A DNA stretch of 64,000 nucleotides from the NCBI GenBank assembly GCA_022316685.1, contig JAKJHU010000151.1:882624-946623 (forward strand), given 5' to 3'. The notes under the pieces are model-generated. The model saw only the letters and a program-made list of their open reading frames with translations. It made no database searches and was not told where the DNA came from. The DNA comes from Progne subis subis. Lineage: Eukaryota > Chordata > Aves > Passeriformes > Hirundinidae. The first letter of the stretch is position 1. Every line of letters starts with the position of its first letter. This document shows positions 53,967 to 64,000 of this stretch, one piece after another. Position numbers and translations under genes: made by a program.

Positions 53967-56794
53967 CATCCTAAACCAGACGCGCACTTTGTCAGGTGAT
54001 TCCCACTCTAAATTCCATTCAGTTTGTTGATTGGATTGTCTTTAATTGAAATGAAAATGAAGATAATTAAATTAAGACAACTAAATTATAGACACCTCAA
54101 ATTATGCAGATGAATCCCAGTCTTCTCCTGTGCCTCAGTCTCTCCACAAGAAGAATTTAATTAATGCCACTTTCTTATCTTGTAAGGCTGAATAAAAATA
54201 TCAACATATTTAACAATAGAGAAAATGAGGTCAATATTCCTCTATCTTCATGGATTGAAATGGCTGGTTGGGAGAACACACCAGGTCTAGCTAAGATTAG
54301 ACAGATAAAAAACACATTTAAGGCATGTGTTCCTCCTGACATGGGCATTCTGGATGGAGTTCCAGAGCAGAGTTTTTATTACCTTCTTTCTCTTTGGAGA
54401 GAACACATTTTCTCCATCCATAAGGATGAAGAAAGAGTCATGTCAAGAGCAGAGTGACAGTGGTAAATGGATAAAAAATGTTTTTACATGAACTGTTCCA
54501 GGCTATGGCTGGGGTGAAATCATTCCAGGAGACAGCAGGAACAGCACAAAGTAATTTGTAATCTTCAGCAGTGCATGTCCTGGGACAGCCAAACCCAAAA
54601 CACATGTTAACACCAGGACAGGGAGACTTTAAATGCTGCTGTTTAAAGTCTTGAAAGTTTAAAGGAATGTCAGACAGGAAAAGGAGACTAGAAGATGCTG
54701 AGAAATTCCTAGGAAAATGAAGGATAATAGAGAGAAAGTATGGAGACTGAAAAAACAGAAAAAAAGATGAGAATTGTTATTTTTTTTTAACATTTGGTGT
54801 CTATTCTGGAGCCTTTCTTCTTCTGCTTGAGGTAAATATAAAGTTCCAACTAATGGAGGAATACTCAGCTACTGGATTTTATACTCAAAATTCCACATCC
54901 ACTGGCTCCGGAGGAAGATTTTGGTGACCCAGTTCAGATGGAACCCTTTACATAAAACTTCAGAATAATTTAGGTTGGGTATCCTCTTTTGAAGTAACCA
55001 CTCCAGAAACCTGTTCCAAATAGGGCCAAGCAGTTCAGGTCACCCAATTTCCAGTCAAAAGTTTAGTATCTCCAAGAGTTGGGATCCATCTTCTCTAGAT
55101 CCTTCACTCAGGGACTTTCATGCAATTAGATTTTCCTTCACCTTGAGTATGGGCACATTTTCTACTCCCGGCTTCCCCTTGTAAATTCTTGTATATCCAG
55201 CTTTTCCAACCTTCTTTGTTGAATTTTTCGAACCGGAGAACCCAAGAAAGGACAAATTATTTGTAGTTCTCTTTCTTTCCTTAAGCAGCAGGAGGTCAGT
55301 AACATGCCTGAGCCTTTCCAGGTTTAATCCTATTCCCTGAGTCAGGGCTGTGACAGGAGAAAATGTCACCAATTCCTGGTGTCTTCCCTGTCCTTCTGGC
55401 CTTTCTCTGGTGCTTGGCACTGAAAGGCAGCTTCTGTTGACAGCATCAGAAAGGCCAAATACCTTTTAAATCTGTTTATAATTAATTGAACACTGGTGTT
55501 TTGAGTCACTTTAACACATGTTCATTATCCCTTGGCCCCTCTGATATAGGTTACAACCTGAAGGAATTGAAATTAATGGATGGCCTGAGTACCATTCATC
55601 AGTGATCAGCAGAAGCCATGGGATGTGTCAGAGACAGTTTCCTTCACAGTATGAAAGAGAGGGAAGGGAAAGTTCATGCTTTAAACTTCCATTTCAATAC
55701 ACTTAAAAGCCAGATTAGAATGAAAGAGGTGGTTTTTTTCTCTCCCAGCTTGAAACCTGAATGCAGAACAAAATAATTTGATTCCATATTTGAAGGCACA
55801 TCCCACTGAGTTATTCAGTAATCAAAACACATTTGCTGTTTTCCCTTTGCATTCGTGGATACACACATGGGTACTGCCTGAAATCAACCTGGACTTTGAA
55901 GGAGCTAGCAAAGCTTGACCCTTTCCCTATTCCCAAGCCAGCCCATCCAGGAGGTGATGGAGTGACTCCACTGAGGCTTCTGCAGTGGCTTCAAAGCATC
56001 AGGCATCTGCTCCAGAGTGCACTTCCAGAAGGAGCAATGTTCATTTTTCCCAGGGGACAGAAATAGGCATGTTCGTGTTGCTCTTTACACCGTCCTGAGG
56101 TATCCAGGCTGTTTTTCTAACCCAGGCTCAGCTAATTCCCAACAATAACTTGTCCAGGAGGACTGGCAGGGTTTTTTACAGGGCCCCTCTGCCAAACTCT
56201 TCATCTCTGAGCAGTGAAGGGTGAATGTCTTCTTCTCTGGGTGACTAAAAGCCAGAGGGAGAGAAGAGCAAAAATGGTGGCAAGTGGAAAACTCAAGATG
56301 ATGGAAGAAATTCCTGTTGGATGAAATCCCTCTACAATTTGTTTGTATGCTGCCGACTTCTGTCTTGAGGGGGAAAAGAGTCAAGTCAGTCCTTGGACTT
56401 GTACTACCTGGATTAAGAAATCAGAGCATCCCAGGGGAGAAGAAAAAAATTCCTCTCCCCAGTCAGAGCCAGTGTCCAGGAGACCAGGGCACTTCAACAA
56501 CCATCCTGGTGAATGTCCCTGCCTGCCTCCATCTACTCTTGCTTCTGTTTTAGGCAGAGACTAAAAATTGTGATTGAAGATCAGCAGGAAACCGCTCACA
56601 GATCATCCAGATAAGCCTAAATAAGCTGATAAAACCACCTCAGGCCCTGAGAAATGCATTTAGAGGGTGTTGGTGACATCAGATCTTCAGCCACAGCAGG
56701 GACGTGCCAGGGTGGGAAGTCTGGTCACTGTGAATTCAGCTCCAGCCTGGTGGGACTGAGCAGCTGCCAGTGCCAGACCAGTAACAAACCCAGG
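53967..56794. other. Longest repeat-free stretch
   Basis: 2.8 kb without a recognised transposon. Open frames at 54164-54457 (+, 97 codons) and 55118-55420 (-, 100 codons) have no domain, signal peptide or splice context that I can support. Confidence 0.45.
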
Positions 56795-57000
56795 GTCACA
56801 AAGTCATCCATTAAAGCTGGAAAAGACCTCTGGGATTACCCATGCCCACTGAGCCACCTTGTGAAATGATATTTCTACTCATTTTATAAACAATTCCAAA
56901 GATGGTGACCTCAGAACTTCCCTGGGCAGCCTGCTCCAATGCTTGACCACTCTTCCAGTGCAGAATTCTTTCTAATATTCAACCTGGTTTTTCCTATTAG
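56795..57000 (-). mobile_element. CR1 LINE 3' end, old
   Basis: Antisense: 'cactgagccaccttgtgaaa', 'cttccctgggcagcctgctc', 'ttctaatattcaacctggtt'. Confidence 0.82.
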
Positions 57001-57309
57001 CCGGCTCATCACTGGACTGGTGCTATGGACAGCTCGCACAGCACATAGCACTGCATTCCCGTTCTCTGTTTTTCCTTCCTGAGAAGACAAAAATGTCTTC
57101 TGCCAACGGTTTAAGGGATGTTTTAGTGAACATTCTGGCTCCAAGGGCTGAGTTTTGAGTGAAAATCAGAAATCTGAGAAGACAAAAGATCCTGCGCAGC
57201 GAGGAGCTGACCGCTTTGCTCCTATGATATGGAAATAGCTGTTCTTTGTTGCTGCTCTCTCCATTGGCCTGAGCAGAAATGCTGGAAATACAGCTGGAAT
57301 TATTTGTGC

Positions 57310-57690
57310 TTATATAATCAAGCCACATCTATGCAAAATTGCTTCTTAATGACTCATCACAGCACACTGTTTGTCTTCTCCTGCCAGCCAGCTGACTGAG
57401 AGGAGTTGTCAGACCTCGGATTCCTCCCAGGCAGCCTCTATAAACATTTGAGTTTTATTAGCTGTTTATAAATTATATCAAAATGCATCAGGCACCCATG
57501 GCAGGGGCAGAACGGTGATTGCGACATGCAATAAATAACGAGAGCATGGGATGAAAACAGATATATACATTTTAAAGTGCACCTGAGGCACATTAGAGTC
57601 ATTGCATAATATGTTTTGACTTAATAAGAAGATGCACTTTGCGCAAAGACAGAGCTTTAAGTGGCTTTCCCTGACTGATTTATGAAATGT
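57310..57690. other. Candidate conserved non-coding block
   Basis: AT-rich, non-repetitive, dense in homeobox-like cores (TTTATTAGC, TTTATAAATT, CAATAAATAA, GCATAATATG, CTTAATAAG). No frame is open for long. Regulatory function is inferred from appearance only. Confidence 0.3.
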
Positions 57691-58017
57691 AAATGTTTAC
57701 ACATCCACTGTGTATCCTGGGGCTTTGAAGAATAAAGTCAAAACAACCTTGGGGGTGGGAATACATTCGCTGGGTACAGGAAAATCCTCCTCGTACTTCC
57801 ACTGGCACATCTCTCTTGACCAAGCTGGAATTGTGATGAGCTGTCTCTGAGATCAAAATGGGGCTTAAAAGAGGCGAAATAGTTGCACACAAACCCAAAA
57901 TGCACATTTCTTCTCACATGACTGACAAAATAATGAGGTGCTTGAGCAGCTTCCACAGAGAAGTGATGGCTTCCCTGTTGTTTGATTCTATTGAGATGCA
58001 ATGACCTAAACCCCTCC

Positions 58018-58041
58018 AAAAAAAAAAAAAAAAAAAAAAAA
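58018..58041. repeat. Poly(A) run
   Basis: Twenty-four A. Confidence 0.95.
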
Positions 58042-58094
58042 TCAGACATTTTGTACATGATTATGTGTATAAATTATACAGATATACAGATACG

Positions 58095-58258
58095 TGTATC
58101 CCCAGGGAGAGGGTGGAGTCACCATTCCTGAAAGTGTTGAAAAAAATGAGTAGACCTGGCACTGGGAATAAGTTTTAGTGGGAATGATGGAATTTGGTTG
58201 AAAGTCAGGCTTGATCTTTGGAGGTGTTTTCCAAACTGAAAGATTCTTTGACTCTCTA
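58095..58258 (+). mobile_element. CR1 LINE 3' end, old
   Basis: 'gtggagtcaccattcctgaa', 'gaggtgttttccaaactgaa', tail 'gattctttgactctc'. Confidence 0.78.
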
Positions 58259-58864
58259 TATCTTAAGTCAAAGAGACAATTCTCAAAGGACCAAAGGAGA
58301 ACAAGCCAATAATTCTTGCTAAACCTGAAATCTCTGACCCTCAGCTGAACAAAGGACTTAACACTTTCCTTCTTCTTGGAAAAGACTCCTCTAAGTTTAG
58401 TTCTGCAAACTTTTGAATGAATGGAGTGAAAACCTCTCCGGGGAGATTCTCACTGGCTTTGGCAGGGTTTGGATCCAATTCAGTGTCCCTAAGTGGGAAT
58501 TCAGGATAGGCTCACCTTGCTTTAATACTGATCTTTTAAAAACTGTGGGCTTGTCTACGTATTTTGAACACACGCACTTGTAGTTAATATGATGTCACCC
58601 ATTTCTGAATCCCAGACTATTTTCTAGTTATGGATTCATGCGCCCTCTGAGGCTTATTCAGTGTTAGTTGGGCAGAATCCTCCGGCCTTGTTCAACAACA
58701 AATCTGGGAAGTGGAGTTTCTGTACCTGTAGTGATTGCAACGCAAGGCAAACATTGTAAATAATGAACATCAACCTTTCCTCAGCCTTTTTTTCCTAGTT
58801 TTTGTTGCTGAGCAGATGTGCTGTGAGGAAAATTAACTCCATTCCAGCCAGACCCAACACAAAG
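58259..58864. other. Single-copy stretch
   Basis: No repeat or coding signal recognised between two sense CR1 copies. Confidence 0.5.
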
Positions 58865-59392
58865 GCTGCACCTTGAGTTCTATGTCCAGTTCTGGACTCC
58901 TCATTTCAAGAAAGCTTTTGAGATGCTGGAGAGTGTTCAGAGAAGGGCAACAAAACTAGAGGTGAAGGTTATAAAGAGTGAGTCTCATGAGGACTGAGGG
59001 AGCTGGGGGGAGCTTAACCTGGAGAAAAGGAGGCTCAGGGGAGGCTTTATTGCTCTTCACAATCACCTGCAAGGAGGGTGAAGCAGGTGGGAACTGACAG
59101 TTTTCTCCCTGCGAACAAGGGCCAGGACAAGAGAAAATAGCCTCCAGTTGCACTGGTGGAGGCTCAGGTCGGACATCAGGAGGAATTTCTTTCATGGAAA
59201 GGGTTGTCAAGGCTTGGAAAATGCTGCCCAGGGAGGTGGTGGGGTCCCCATCCCTGGGGGTGTCCAAGGAATGACTGGACATGCCACTCAGTGCTCTGGG
59301 CTGGGTGACAAGATGGTGCCAATAATTCAATAATATTGGAGAATTCAGTAATGTTGGAGGTCTTTTCCAACTTGAATGACTGGGATTTGGTG
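58865..59392 (+). mobile_element. CR1 LINE, longer 3' copy
   Basis: Sense 528 bp: 'gttctatgtccagttctgga', 'gagaaggg' block, 'tttctttcatggaaagggtt', 'gtgtccaaggaatgactgga'. A small AATAATT-type duplication sits near 59322-59350. Confidence 0.92.
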
Positions 59393-59845
59393 AAAGAGGC
59401 AGACAAGCGCTGGGTGGAGCAATAGATGAAAGCTGCAGCTCTGTCACGGTGCACAGAGATATCAGAGCTAACTCAAACCCAGCCATGCAGCACAAAGCAA
59501 ACAGGAGCTGCAAAATCCCATGAGAAGGATAAATTAGCTCATGCTTCATTCCATCCTGGCTCAGTTAATACACTGATACTCGAGTTAATGAATTTAAAAT
59601 CAACTTGACTGCATCTCAAATGCTCTGGGGTTTGTAGACCTGGTTCCACTCTTAAGCACTCTGGAAGACACTCTGTGTAACCAAGCACCTGTCTGGGTCA
59701 TGGTTTTCCCTCTGCAAAAGGCACCTTTTCCAGTATAAGGCTGTACTGAAAAAATAATAATTACTGAGAATAAACCCCAGCATCCTTGGGTGCTCAGGAG
59801 AGAACAGATAATGACTCAAGATAAAGATGAGAGCAACTGGTGCCA
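59393..59845. other. Single-copy stretch
   Basis: Nothing recognised. Confidence 0.5.
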
Positions 59846-60770
59846 CAGAATCACAGAATTAGGGTTGGAAGGGACCTCTGGAGAGCATCCAGTCCAACCC
59901 CCTGCCAAGGCAGGGTAACCTGGAGCAGGAATGTGTCCAGGTGGGTTTGGAACATCTCTGGAGAGGGAGGTTCCACACCTCCCTGGGCAGCTGTTCCAGT
60001 GGTCTGCTGATGTGTCCCCCAAGTCTTTTATGCCCCAGCTGGGTCCATATGGGCACCCACACATCAAGCGTGGGGAGCTGCCTAGGTGCTGAGTTAGCCT
60101 TTAGGCAGGACCTCTGAGGCTGCCAGCCCCACGACGCTGGAGTGAGGTAACGTCAAGGACCGAGCAAAGGAGGAGAGAGAAACTCTCAGTATGAGGTTCC
60201 AACAGGTTTACTGCTGCCAAAGGATCCAGGGAGACAGAGCCCCGAATATGGGGGCAGGGCTGGGGGGAGGGGGACATGAACTTTTAAACAGGGGTGGAAC
60301 AAGGGGTGGACACAAAGCTACAACCAATAGCAATGCAACAGGGGACGATCATGAGGAGGGGTCCACGGAATCCAAGCCAATGGGGGAACATGAGGGGAGG
60401 TTACAATCCAAAGGAACCAACAGGGTGTCGAGGAACATGGAACTATCTGGAACAGAGGGAGGCATAAGCACTGATTGACAAGCAAGGGGTTGGGACAAAC
60501 CTTGGCATACGGAAAAAGGGGAGGGAACTGCCTTAGGGCCAAACCAATTGTGTGGAGATTGTAGGGAGCTCAGGGACAAACCATTGGGAAAGAATTCGCT
60601 CCAACAGTCTGCCACCCTCCACAAAAGAAGCTCTTCCTCAGGTTGCGATGAAACTTACTGTGTTTTAGTTTACGGCCATTGTCCCTTGTCCTGTTGTTGG
60701 GCACCTCTGGAAAGGTGTCATGCTCTTGACATCCACCTTGAAGGTATTTATATGGATTGATGAGATTTTC
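59846..60770 (-). mobile_element. CR1 LINE split by an LTR
   Basis: Antisense CR1 tail 59846-60007 ('acagaatcacagaattaggg', 'tccctgggcagctgttccag') resumes at 60607-60770 ('gccaccctccacaaaagaag', 'ccttgtcctgttgttgggca', 'gtatttatatggattgatga'). The order across the gap is that of one CR1. Confidence 0.92.
60008..60606 (-). mobile_element. Solo LTR with exact 6-bp duplication
   Basis: 599 bp, TGATGTGT...CTCCAACA on +. GTCTGC occurs immediately before (60002-60007) and after (60607-60612). A TATA-like TTTAAAAG and a downstream AGTAAA are on the - strand, so the orientation is probably -. The 6-bp duplication suggests an alpha/beta-like (class II) element. Confidence 0.9.
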
Positions 60771-60942
60771 TCCCCTCCCCTCCCCTCCCCTCCCCTCCCC
60801 TCCCCTCCCCTCCCCTCCCCTCCCCTCCCCTCCCCTCCCCTCCCCTCCCCTCCCCTCCCCTCCCCTCCCCTCCCCTCCCCTCCCCTCCCCTCCCCTCCCC
60901 TCCCCTCCCCTCCCCTCCCCTCCCCTCCCCTCCCCTCCCCTC
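60771..60942. repeat. (TCCCC)n array
   Basis: About 34 perfect TCCCC units beginning where the CR1 sequence reads 'gagattttctcccc'. The - strand is (GGGGA)n, with strong G-quadruplex potential. Confidence 0.97.
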
Positions 60943-62499
60943 CTTACTACTTCTTTTGCTTCCAAAATTCGAATTCTCAACCATTCTCCACACAGACTAC
61001 TTCCAGAATTTCCATCACGGTCTCTGTGACAAGTCAGCAAGTCATTTTCCTTTTCTGTTGTCCAGTTTATCCTGTCACAGATACAGGAGGGGATGAAGAA
61101 AGAAGTACATAATTTTTTTCCTTTCTAAGTTGCTTTAAGTCTTTTCTGAGGTGGGACATCAACAAAAAGTGACATGAGGACCCTAATTTCTATTTTTTCT
61201 TTCTCATATCATCTTCTCCCTTCTGGGCAAAACCAGACAGCCTTGCTGAGGCTGAAGACTAATTAGAAGAAAGAATTTAAAAAGTTATCAATTTCATAAC
61301 ATAAAAGTTACTGAAAGACTATTTTTCTTGTGGTGAGGTCTCCATAGAACTCTAAGAGAAACTCCTCTCCCAAAGAACAGATAAAACTTAATGTTTTATA
61401 GTAAAGCTAACTAAAATTCACAGGTTTTATCCTTTTGTATTGTTAGTAGAAAAGTTAACAGAAAAGAAAAGCAAAGCAAAGAAAAGAAAGGAAAAGGAAA
61501 GGAAAGGAAAGAGTGCTTTAAAAGTTTCATTAGTTCTCATTTTCTTCTTTCAGTATGTGTAAATAAATCTATATCTTTAAGTTTATGCCTACTTTGCTTT
61601 TTCTCCTGATCTTATCTCACAACACTCAAACCACTGCACAAAATCTAGCAAACAAAATTTTAGCAAAAATAAAACCATTATGGCATTGTACCCAGTCTTG
61701 TCTTGGGCAGGACTGCTGGAGAGAAAAGGGAGAAAACAGCCAGGTGTTTCCCCAAAATTACCTCTTGGAGAATCCTCCTGGAGTGTCAGCCTGAGTTTTG
61801 TATCCTGCCGAGAGCTGTTATCCCCAGTCCCTGTCCTGGAAACGCAGGCTGAGAACAAGCTACTGCCCTAAATCCGGGAAAACCTCCAGCTTTAAACCAA
61901 GGGTTAGGATTGTGAGGCCTGAGGTCAGGATCAAACTCTGGCGCAGAGGTGCCAAACTTCAGCATCTTATTTAAAGGCAAGATGTGGTGAGGAGGGGTAA
62001 GAATTCCAGAGGGAGATGGTTCATATTAAAACTGAAGAAAGCACGTAAAACGTGAGGAGAAAATAGGAAACAGAATCTGGTAACAGGGGGAAATTAACAG
62101 GACAAAGAGAGAGGAAAAAAAAGACAAAGGAAGGAATTTAAAAATAACCCCCTACGAACCCAGACACAAAACCCAAAACTTTTGGCATCTGCGCTGTTGC
62201 CCTGAGCTGGTATCAAAATACCTTTCCCCTTTTTCAGGCTGTGACAACTCCATGCTGGCCTGCTGGGACAGAGCAGTGCCTGAGTCACTGGTGCCTGTTG
62301 GTTGCTGTTTCCAGCCTGCCTGGATGGATTCGTCCAGGAGGAAAACAGATCTGGTGCGTGCTGCTGCCTCAGAGTGCCCTGGATTTCTAAATCCCTGAGA
62401 GTTTCACAGACGGAAGACACACCTATCCCAAAGAGAGGAAAAATGTTTTTGTGTAGGTATTAGAAGAGATTATGGAAAGAGTTTTAGGCTGGACTTGAA
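60943..62499. other. Single-copy stretch
   Basis: Contains a purine repeat at 61455-61512 (GAAAA, GGAAA). Nothing else recognised. Confidence 0.45.
61455..61512. repeat. AAAAG/GGAAA purine repeat
   Basis: Purine-only units for almost 60 bases. Confidence 0.88.
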
Positions 62500-62690
62500 G
62501 AAGAGATCAAACCAGGATCACTGAACCCAGCCAGGAACCCAGCACCATGTCCTCAAATGCCACATCCACACAATATTTATTTTTCAAACCAGGGATGGTG
62601 GCTGCACCTCTTCCCTGGGGTGTCCATTCCAATGCCTGACAACACCTTTGATGAAGAGGTTTTCTTAATATCTCAGTCAGCAACTGCTCA
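62500..62690 (-). mobile_element. CR1 LINE 3' end, old
   Basis: Antisense: 'aaaccaggatcactgaaccc', 'cttccctggggtgtccattc', 'cacctttgatgaagaggttt'. Confidence 0.8.
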
Positions 62691-63679
62691 ACAAGCAGAG
62701 GAATGGCCTGGGAGGAAAGGGAAGTCTGGATGCAGTTCCACACAGGCCTTATAAGAGTGTAAATAAATTCTTTATTTTTTAGAGTTATCTACATTTTTCA
62801 CCAAGAATGAGAGCAAAGATTTTGCTCTGTTTTTCAAAAGATTTTTTTCATCTCAGAGTGAGAAGTGACCTCACCCTGCTTCTGTTGCTGTCCCAAGTTT
62901 TGTTGAGATGCACTGCAACCCCTCCAACTTTTCAATGAATGGGTCCCCACCTGTTTTCAGAGCCACACCTTCAAAAAGGTTTTAATTTCCTAAAAGGAAG
63001 GGCAGAAGTCAGCATTACCTGGGCTGGTTGGTGTGGAAAAGTGTTTTGCCACTGCTATCACCCACAGACAGGCACCCTTTGTTGAGTTCTGACTCTCTGA
63101 ATTACTGCTGAAGCTCTGGCATTATCCCCCTGCTCTCTTTTTCCCTCTCAGGCTCGAATAAGTTGTGAATTATTTGAGTTTTTTCACCCACTTCTCCTTG
63201 CTTATCTGCAAAACTGCTCAAAAGACAAAAAACTTTGGCTTGTGTGCAAAGTGAATTGTGCTTCTCAAAGGAATAGAGTGATAAGATAAAAGCAAGGAAA
63301 AGCACATTCTGAACAGATGGGGGCTTTTTTTGTGGTTTATAAGCAAAACTAATATGCAAACTCAATTTTCTGATACCCGGGCTGTGTCAGACTATTCATG
63401 TGCTGCCAGTGAACAATAAAAGGAGGAAAGATGGTGAGGCGGATTGAACCCAAACACAATGGATTTCTCTAGGCTTCAGGGCTAATCAGGGGCTGTTTGA
63501 GACCAGAAAAGATTCCTGAATACATTCTCTGAACACAAAGCCATCAAACGTCCCGTGGCTTCTGCCTCGTGCCATCAACCACAGCCCAGGGTTAAGCAAA
63601 AGAGACAAACCAGAGAGGGGAGTGGGAGGAGGGAGGTGCTGGTGGGTTCAGAGGGTGCTTCTCATCTCCTCCCAGAGGT
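62691..63679. other. Single-copy stretch
   Basis: No repeat or coding signal recognised. Confidence 0.45.
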
Positions 63680-63893
63680 GGGATGGAATCAGGGTGGCCT
63701 GGGGACAATTTCATTGGGAACAGGCTGCCCAGGCAGTGGAGTCACCGTCCCTGGAAGTGTTCCAATGAGGAGCTGATGTGGAATTGCATGGTGGGGTTTA
63801 CTGGGCATGGAGGTGTTTGGTTGAGGGCTGGACTTGATGACCTTTGAGGTCTTTCCCAGCCTTAATGACCCAATGATTCCATGATTTTGTGAG
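63680..63893 (+). mobile_element. CR1 LINE 3' end
   Basis: Sense: 'aacaggctgcccaggcagtg', 'gggctggacttgatgacctt', tail 'ccaatgattccatgattttg'. Confidence 0.9.
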
Positions 63894-64000
63894 CAGTTAA
63901 TTCTTGTCTGCCATTCCCCCCCAGAGGCTGCTCCTTCCCTGTTCTCCTGGTAATTGGGCCCTGCACAGGTATGCCACTGCCAGTGTGTTATTTCTTCATT

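Noticed and set aside
54164..54457. 97-codon ATG frame with mixed composition
   Set aside because: Protein-like in parts but isolated, with no recognised domain, promoter, splice site or polyadenylation signal tied to it.
58956..59549. 197-codon frame on the minus strand
   Set aside because: Lies across a sense CR1 3' region, which is non-coding.
60570..61112. Open frames of 130-156 codons on both strands
   Set aside because: They are created by the five-base TCCCC array, which has no stops in several frames.
1..64000. CRISPR array, operon, plasmid or phage content
   Set aside because: No regularly spaced repeats with unique spacers, no dense coding and no ribosome-binding pattern. All evidence is for a vertebrate nuclear genome.

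Overview
The window looks like avian nuclear DNA, most likely from a songbird. That is an inference from three things: about forty fragments of CR1 retrotransposon (the dominant bird LINE) with typical 3' tails, several avian-type retroviral LTRs, and one young endogenous retrovirus. No bacterial, plasmid or CRISPR feature is present. Most of the window is non-coding DNA, intergenic or intronic. Apart from the retroviral gag, no complete protein-coding gene can be supported.

Layout. At 1-2.1 kb there are exon-like segments on the + strand (508-613 and 1989-2108, the latter with a polyadenylation signal) that may be the tail of an unidentified gene. At 3.2-3.5 kb there is a protein-like segment on the - strand. 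From 6.4 to 10.4 kb is an AT-rich block holding three older LTRs and a CR1. From 10510 to 13736 is a near-intact-ended endogenous retrovirus. Its two 293-bp LTRs differ at only 2 positions and it is flanked by a 6-bp duplication GGCTTG. It has a tRNA-Phe-like primer site, a long open gag, no pol, and a gammaretrovirus-type env remnant with one in-frame stop. From 14 to 64 kb single-copy DNA alternates with CR1 fragments and solo LTRs at 17.65, 18.99, 34.03, 37.73, 41.38, 45.07, 51.02 and 60.01 kb. Several LTRs are nested in CR1 copies, so the LTRs are younger than those CR1s. A tRNA-Leu(CAG) gene lies on the - strand at 41183-41266.

Simple repeats include an ATAAT array (7.44 kb), a CTT array (8.5 kb), ATTT (29.1 kb), GGAA (30.8 kb) and a 172-bp TCCCC array (60.8 kb), plus many A or T runs. 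Long open frames over these arrays and over CR1s are not genes. Candidate conserved non-coding blocks lie at about 6.0-6.3, 14.7-15.2 and 57.3-57.7 kb.

The genes do not form a pathway. The biological story is layered transposon insertion, with one recent, pol-less, chimeric retrovirus that must have been copied by proteins supplied by another element.
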